64,000 bases of DNA from Pontibacter liquoris (GTDB taxonomy: Bacteria; Bacteroidota; Bacteroidia; Cytophagales; Hymenobacteraceae), in NCBI RefSeq assembly GCF_022758235.1, contig NZ_JALEBG010000003.1, positions 310,001 to 374,000 of the forward strand, in the 5' to 3' direction. The notes beneath the pieces were generated by a model. It saw only the letters and a list, made by a program, of their open reading frames with translations, searched no databases and had not been told where the DNA came from. This document shows, piece by piece, positions 59,373 to 64,000 of the stretch. The translations under genes and the position numbers were made by a program. Positions within the stretch are counted from its first letter, which is position 1, and every line of letters starts with the position of its first letter.

Positions 59373-61748
59373 TCAAACTTTAATACCAAACTTCTTAATC
59401 TTATCAATTGCAGTCTGTGTTGTCTGCAATCTCTTAAGATCAATATTCTCTTTGCGTTTCAGTCTCTGTATAACTGTTTTCAGAACACTGATCTCATTAT
59501 AACTCATTAATTTGGTTTGCTCTCCAAGATCAATTATTCTCTTCCAGTCATCATTGTTCAGTTTACTTAAACGATTGTATAAGGCAGAAGGATCGACCAG
59601 CTCTTTATCATCCAATTGACTAAGCACAGCGACTTTATCGAAGTCTATTTTACTTTCAGCCAGGATGTCGATTATTTCAGCCCCCTTCCTTATCTCCCGC
59701 TCGGACAAACCACCAGATTCTCTAAGCTTTTTACAAATAATTGATGCAATAGATTGCTGATATGTACTCAGCACTTTTGAGTTACGATTATAGAGCCACA
59801 GACCATCCCAGAACTTTACTCCCAGTGAAGTGATCTTTTGTAAATCAGCATACTTTTTTGTTTCCTCCGTTTTATCATCTACTGATTCATATCTTTCTTT
59901 AAATTCTTTATCACTGATCAGATAGGCATTTATAGCCTCCATATTCATTGGATGCCCCTTACATTCAGTTAACGCCTTCCATGTTTTCTCAGATTTAGCA
60001 GTTTCACTGACAAGTGCCACATTAAGGGAATCAAAGAAGTCGTAAACAAACTTCAGTCCTTTCTTTAACTCATCCTGTAAATCTTCAGGGACAAATTGCT
60101 TTTCCCAGATAAAACCAAGATTGAGCCTGTTGCGTGTGATGCGATGAAAATATGAGAGAGTATATGCAACAGTTTGGGACTTAACATTTGTATCTCCTAT
60201 AGGGTTTTGATTTTTTCTTCCGAATAAACGGTCAGTTACCTGAAACAGTATGGCATTTGCCACGATGTCCTGCCAGTAAATCCGGTTTGGCTTTTTTGAT
60301 TTAAATTCATCTTTAATCTCACTCAGGAAGTAGTTGTAGTTTTTTTGTGCTCCCTTAGAAACATGGTGAGGGTGCTGCTTCCAGATGTTTAAATATTTTG
60401 CGATTTCAGACTTTACAATAATCTGATTACGGGGATACTTTATAACAAAGGCATCCTTCTTGCCTTTTGTAGGTTCTTTATTGAGAGCTTCCTTATACTG
60501 TCCTTTAACCCTCTCCAGAAACCAGATGGTCTGTTTGTTGGTATTCTCAGGGTCAATCGCAAAAGTTGTTCTTGAAAGCTCTTCCAGCTTTTGCAGGTAA
60601 GGGTTATTTGATGTCAGATCCAGTTCCGACACTGCATTCTGACTATTTGCGTATCTGGAGATGAAGGGCACTGTTTCATTCTTTTTATCTTCATCTTTGA
60701 TAACAGTAAGCTTCATCTGGACAAATACCTGTGAGAGATCTGCCTTAAATCTTTTCTCTGTGTGGAACAGGGAAGCAGTTGTTTGTCCTCCATTTACTAT
60801 CTGAAAGTCTTTAACTCCTGTTATAGCTAGCTGGCCATCATCAAGTCTTATGGTTTTGACTTCCTGAGCTGTTGTTGCAAGTCCGTTGTTATATGGTAAA
60901 AACATAAAAGGTTTATTGATAATAGTATCTTTAATACCTTTATTGATTTTACCGGTTTGCTGAAGAAAAGCTCTTACGTTACTCTCCAGAAGCCGGGTAC
61001 CATAGTTCCTGTAAAGGGTCGCCAGAACAGAGCCTGGCACAATAGCCAGGTAACATTCATACAGATCATTTGCAGAAGGCATTTTCAGGCAGGGTATAAC
61101 TTTCCCTAATGTTGCTTCAAAGTCAATTTCAATTGGTTCACGATTATACTTTGATTGTGAAAGCCGGTGCAGGCGCTCAGCATCCCACACCTGAAAGGTA
61201 AAGGACAAATCCTCCAGACTCTTCAGGGAAAAGCTTTTCGGTGGATCATGTGGGATGTTACCATTGGAGAGAATGAACACATTAACTCTTATAAACTCCT
61301 TCTGATTATCCCTGACCAGTCGTGCGAGACCATAAGCTTCAGTAGAAGGCTCAATATCATCAAGATGACCTTTGAAAGCTGCATTAATGAATCCAGTAGA
61401 CCATTTGATCAGATTTTCAAAATCAGTTTTCCCCACCCGGTAAATATGGTTCGTGTCCTGAAAATGAGCTATAAAAATATCAAGTGTTTCCAGCCCTTCT
61501 TCAATTGCATAGCCGTTTATTTTAAACTGCACGTTCTCCCACTTATTTTCCTTCACATAGGAGCATAACCTTATCCCTTCTGTTTCGCCGGCCTCAGAAA
61601 GTAACTCCATGACGTACTCAGTGAATTTATTTTCTTTGGAAGTACCATTCTCATCTGAGTAGACCAGTGAATTTATTTCATGGTGAACTTCCTGCAAGTA
61701 CTGCTCCAGCTCAAAATCAGAGTGAACAACGTCTTTTTGCAGTGTCAT
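59373..61748 (-). CDS. AIPR family protein (abortive infection phage resistance)
   Basis: The 791-residue product has the AIPR core: FMFLPYNNGLATTAQEVKTI near residue 282 and FQIVNGGQTTASLFHTEKRF near residue 310, followed by YANSQNAVSELDLTSNNPYL. The AIPR group is named for a plasmid phage-resistance protein and appears in restriction-modification-type clusters; its activity is not well defined. The C-terminal 300 residues are helical. The start overlaps the PD-(D/E)XK gene stop by 4 bases (ATGA). It is the largest complete gene of the operon. Confidence 0.88.
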   Translation of the reverse strand: MTLQKDVVHSDFELEQYLQEVHHEINSLVYSDENGTSKENKFTEYVMELLSEAGETEGIRLCSYVKENKWENVQFKINGYAIEEGLETLDIFIAHFQDTNHIYRVGKTDFENLIKWSTGFINAAFKGHLDDIEPSTEAYGLARLVRDNQKEFIRVNVFILSNGNIPHDPPKSFSLKSLEDLSFTFQVWDAERLHRLSQSKYNREPIEIDFEATLGKVIPCLKMPSANDLYECYLAIVPGSVLATLYRNYGTRLLESNVRAFLQQTGKINKGIKDTIINKPFMFLPYNNGLATTAQEVKTIRLDDGQLAITGVKDFQIVNGGQTTASLFHTEKRFKADLSQVFVQMKLTVIKDEDKKNETVPFISRYANSQNAVSELDLTSNNPYLQKLEELSRTTFAIDPENTNKQTIWFLERVKGQYKEALNKEPTKGKKDAFVIKYPRNQIIVKSEIAKYLNIWKQHPHHVSKGAQKNYNYFLSEIKDEFKSKKPNRIYWQDIVANAILFQVTDRLFGRKNQNPIGDTNVKSQTVAYTLSYFHRITRNRLNLGFIWEKQFVPEDLQDELKKGLKFVYDFFDSLNVALVSETAKSEKTWKALTECKGHPMNMEAINAYLISDKEFKERYESVDDKTEETKKYADLQKITSLGVKFWDGLWLYNRNSKVLSTYQQSIASIICKKLRESGGLSEREIRKGAEIIDILAESKIDFDKVAVLSQLDDKELVDPSALYNRLSKLNNDDWKRIIDLGEQTKLMSYNEISVLKTVIQRLKRKENIDLKRLQTTQTAIDKIKKFGIKV

Positions 61749-62731
61749 ATTACTGTCGTTAATACTTCCTCTTCCGTAGTCTCAAATGAATAGCAGGCTG
61801 AAAGATCAAGTTGATATTTAACATTGAAAAGGGCATCATTACCAAGGTTCGCCCTGACTATAACTGGAAATTCTTCCCGAATTCTGAAAAATCTTCTTTG
61901 ATTTACTGAGTAGCTGGTCTCATCATAGTGCTCAACCATATCCCTGCTAATTCCAGAAGATTCTAGTTTGATATCAAACTCCTGAATCAGCTCCGGATCA
62001 AAACTTAGTAAATCGCTTATCTCATTTATAATTGCACAAAGGGAATCGACATTTCCTGAAGATTCGCTAACTACAAGCAACACTAAAAAAAGATTGTCCC
62101 AGCATGTGAAATCAAGCTGCTGTTCATTTGCTATGTGGACAGATGAATTGCTCGCTTTTGTTGTTTTAATTTCAACTGCATTCCTGTTCCGTGCAAAATC
62201 CTGGTTTGAGCTGAGAGGCCCTCTCCATGAACTTAATATTTCTGCCCGATCTGAACAAGTGACCAGAAGTGTTCGCAGGAAAAAAAGCTCTCCGTATAAG
62301 CCTCTCTGTTTTTCTGCACTTAGTAACTCTCCGGACACCCTTAAGAAAAGCTTTTTCCAGTAATTAACCCGTTGGTTTATTATGGTGAGTGCCTCTATGG
62401 TATCAGTAACAGGAATCAGCTTTTCTATCAGATCTTCAATAAAAAGAACAAATAAATCTTTCAGTTCTCTATCAAGCAGAATAATAGTATAATCCTGCCG
62501 TGAGCTGCTTACCGGGATTACCTGAATTTCAAGCCCTCTAAACTTCCGGATAAAATTATTATGAACGGAAACCGAACTATCCAATTCAATCTGAAAGGTT
62601 CTGGCTCCGGTATACCCTATCAGACCAATAAAACATTGCAGACCGGGAACACATGATATCTGCTCTCTTAAAACCTGTTTATCAGGGGCAGATTCCTGTT
62701 TCTGCCAGATTCTTTTAATATCATCCTTCAT
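61745..62731 (-). CDS. PD-(D/E)XK motif protein (DUF4420-like)
   Basis: The product (328 residues from ATG 62731) contains GLYGELFFLRTLL and WRGPLSSNQDFARNRNAVEI followed by KTTKAS, a pattern I associate with PF14390 proteins named for a PD-(D/E)XK motif, in which E...D...E-x-K would coordinate metal for DNA cleavage. It overlaps the AIPR gene by 4 bases. An in-frame ATG upstream at 62767 would extend it by 12 residues and overlap the Z1 gene by 47 bases; ATG 62731 overlaps it by 11. The nuclease activity is inferred. Confidence 0.83.
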   Translation of the reverse strand: MKDDIKRIWQKQESAPDKQVLREQISCVPGLQCFIGLIGYTGARTFQIELDSSVSVHNNFIRKFRGLEIQVIPVSSSRQDYTIILLDRELKDLFVLFIEDLIEKLIPVTDTIEALTIINQRVNYWKKLFLRVSGELLSAEKQRGLYGELFFLRTLLVTCSDRAEILSSWRGPLSSNQDFARNRNAVEIKTTKASNSSVHIANEQQLDFTCWDNLFLVLLVVSESSGNVDSLCAIINEISDLLSFDPELIQEFDIKLESSGISRDMVEHYDETSYSVNQRRFFRIREEFPVIVRANLGNDALFNVKYQLDLSACYSFETTEEEVLTTVI

Positions 62732-64000
62732 CCTGCTCATCATCATCTTCCTGCAGGACTTCTTCAAAATCTACCTGTGCCGGTCTTGCAGCGTAGCTAT
62801 AAACTTCTTCCCCTTCAAAATCCGGAAATATCAGACCAAACCCAATCAATGGAATATTCTCATCAAGTTTAGATGACACCCTTGGATCGAGAGGCATGAT
62901 CACTAACAAAGGTCTGCCTTCAGTATTTCTCTTCTGTTTTATTAACTCTTCGGTGGGCTCTGAGTCGAAATCTAAATCTATCATCCTTGCTCTCCTGTCA
63001 AGAATTGCATTTTTACTGCCTTTTACTCTAAGCTCTTTTAAACCTTCTTCCAGATTTCTGGCAGGAAGACCTGCTGAGATATTTCCATCCTTCCATGAGA
63101 AGTCATGCTTCTTAACTGGTTTACCACTCAGGGCACCTTTTGTGGTTATCGTTTTACCTGAATTCAGAATAACAGCAACTGACCATTCCTTTAGCCTGCT
63201 CTCTGAATTTTGCTGTTCTATGTAAGCCCTGAGTACATCATTGCGGACATACGCTGATTTATATTTTGATATAAAGTCAATTACCAAATCTGAGCCCGCT
63301 GATTTCCAGAGCAAAGCATTTACTCCCCGATTAGATTCCAGAAGTTCCGGGTTTGATAAATAATTGAGTAAATTGTTAAAAGCACTGTTGTTACCTTCCA
63401 CTATTGGACGGGATTTGTCAAATATGTAGGTCTGTATCAATTTACCGGAAAATCCGACTTCAATCCGTTCATGCTCTCTCATCTTTGTCACTGAAGTTAT
63501 AGACAGCATCCCCGGATGTGTTCGTACTTTAAGCTGATAATCCTGGGGTCTCAGATTTTTTGCGGCCATTTCATCAAAATCTGCGCGCATTTCTTCTGTT
63601 GCCATTGTAACATGACGGTACCAGTTTACCAACTGTTCAGTCGTATACAATCTGCACAGATCTATATAGCCAGGACGATACCCAAACCATCTCCCCATCT
63701 GCATCAGGGAATCGTACATCCGTGTGGTTCGGAGGTAATAGCTAACAGACAAACCTTCAAGAGTAATACCACGCGCCAGTTTATTACCACCAACGGCAAT
63801 AACTGATAGCCCATTCTCATATCTCCCGTAGTTTATCTCCTCGATATTGTGATACTCCAGATTCCGGGTATTTTTCGTTCCGTGTACGGCCCGCACTTCG
63901 ATTTTTGAAACTGCCTCTATCAGATGACGGCTTACATCTTCCCAATTATGGAGTTTCAGCTTAGGATCTGAATATGCAAGGTTTTCAAGAACTTCTGTTG
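62721..64000 (-). CDS. Z1 domain protein (C-terminal 426 residues, cut by the right edge)
   Basis: The frame is open from the window edge to 62721, so the N-terminal part lies outside. Sequences such as YENGLSVIAVGGNKLARGIT, LEGLSVSYYLRTTRMYDSLM and QMGRWFGYRPGYIDLCRLYT are the Z1 core, which resembles a degenerate superfamily II helicase C-terminal domain and its arginine motif (GRWFGYR). The full protein is usually about 900 residues with an N-terminal ATPase part. It is the first gene of the operon in the window. The next upstream gene outside is predicted to be a GHKL (MutL/MORC-like) ATPase. Confidence 0.9.
   Translation of the reverse strand, partial: TEVLENLAYSDPKLKLHNWEDVSRHLIEAVSKIEVRAVHGTKNTRNLEYHNIEEINYGRYENGLSVIAVGGNKLARGITLEGLSVSYYLRTTRMYDSLMQMGRWFGYRPGYIDLCRLYTTEQLVNWYRHVTMATEEMRADFDEMAAKNLRPQDYQLKVRTHPGMLSITSVTKMREHERIEVGFSGKLIQTYIFDKSRPIVEGNNSAFNNLLNYLSNPELLESNRGVNALLWKSAGSDLVIDFISKYKSAYVRNDVLRAYIEQQNSESRLKEWSVAVILNSGKTITTKGALSGKPVKKHDFSWKDGNISAGLPARNLEEGLKELRVKGSKNAILDRRARMIDLDFDSEPTEELIKQKRNTEGRPLLVIMPLDPRVSSKLDENIPLIGFGLIFPDFEGEEVYSYAARPAQVDFEEVLQEDDDEQDEG

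Noticed and set aside
1..64000. CRISPR arrays
   Set aside because: No regularly spaced identical repeats with unique spacers were seen; the tandem repeats found are degenerate or have no spacers.

Overview
The window reads as chromosomal DNA of a Bacteroidota bacterium, most likely a cytophagal one of the Hymenobacteraceae/Pontibacter type. The support is protein style (Bacteroidota OmpA with thrombospondin type-3 repeats, asparagine/arginine-rich Rho insert, M16 and MltD types, PyrR-PyrB pair), promoter elements of the form TAnnTTTG, lack of strong Shine-Dalgarno sequences, and a tRNA without encoded CCA. The genus is an inference; no rRNA is present.

Positions 1-44,640 are ordinary chromosome with mostly short operons: pterin genes (queD-folE), an epimerase, PBP1A, a methyltransferase/UbiA/membrane-protein group, rho, serS, two family 9 glycosyltransferases, PolX, an EVE protein, pyrR-pyrB, an OmpA porin, aminopeptidase P, an M16 peptidase with an O-methyltransferase, MltD, an MFS exporter, dnaE, a REP-associated transposase (RAYT) among REP hairpins, thioredoxin, an OmpA lipoprotein, a cystathionine gamma-synthase-type enzyme and a TVP38 protein. 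Strong bidirectional terminators close many units. The intergenic DNA is rich in dispersed repeats. The heptamer AAGTATA/TATACTT occurs about 90 times by my hand count (about 2 per kb), and two composite repeats near 8.2-8.9 kb and 28.3-28.9 kb are inverted copies of each other.

At the tRNA-Arg(ACG) gene (44,643-44,716) the character changes. From there to the right edge the sequence is an accessory island: the AAGTATA signature falls to about 4 copies in 19 kb, and the genes are a RadC-like JAB protein, nuclease-like proteins, an HNH protein overlapping an agmatine/peptidylarginine deiminase-like gene, a Fic enzyme with two palindromic operator-like sites, an excisionase-type HTH protein, a mobilization operon (MobC, relaxase, membrane protein) with a candidate oriT, an XRE regulator and a decayed IS982 transposase. 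No integrase was found, and the far end lies outside the window.

The right end (57,257-64,000, minus strand, lower GC) holds a compact putative defence operon read in the order Z1-domain protein (cut by the edge), PD-(D/E)XK protein, AIPR protein, Vsr endonuclease and DNA cytosine methyltransferase. It resembles the poorly characterised restriction-modification operons that pair Z1 proteins with MutL/MORC-like ATPases; such an ATPase would be expected just beyond the edge. The most novel-looking module is the nuclease / HNH / deiminase set at 46.7-49.0 kb.
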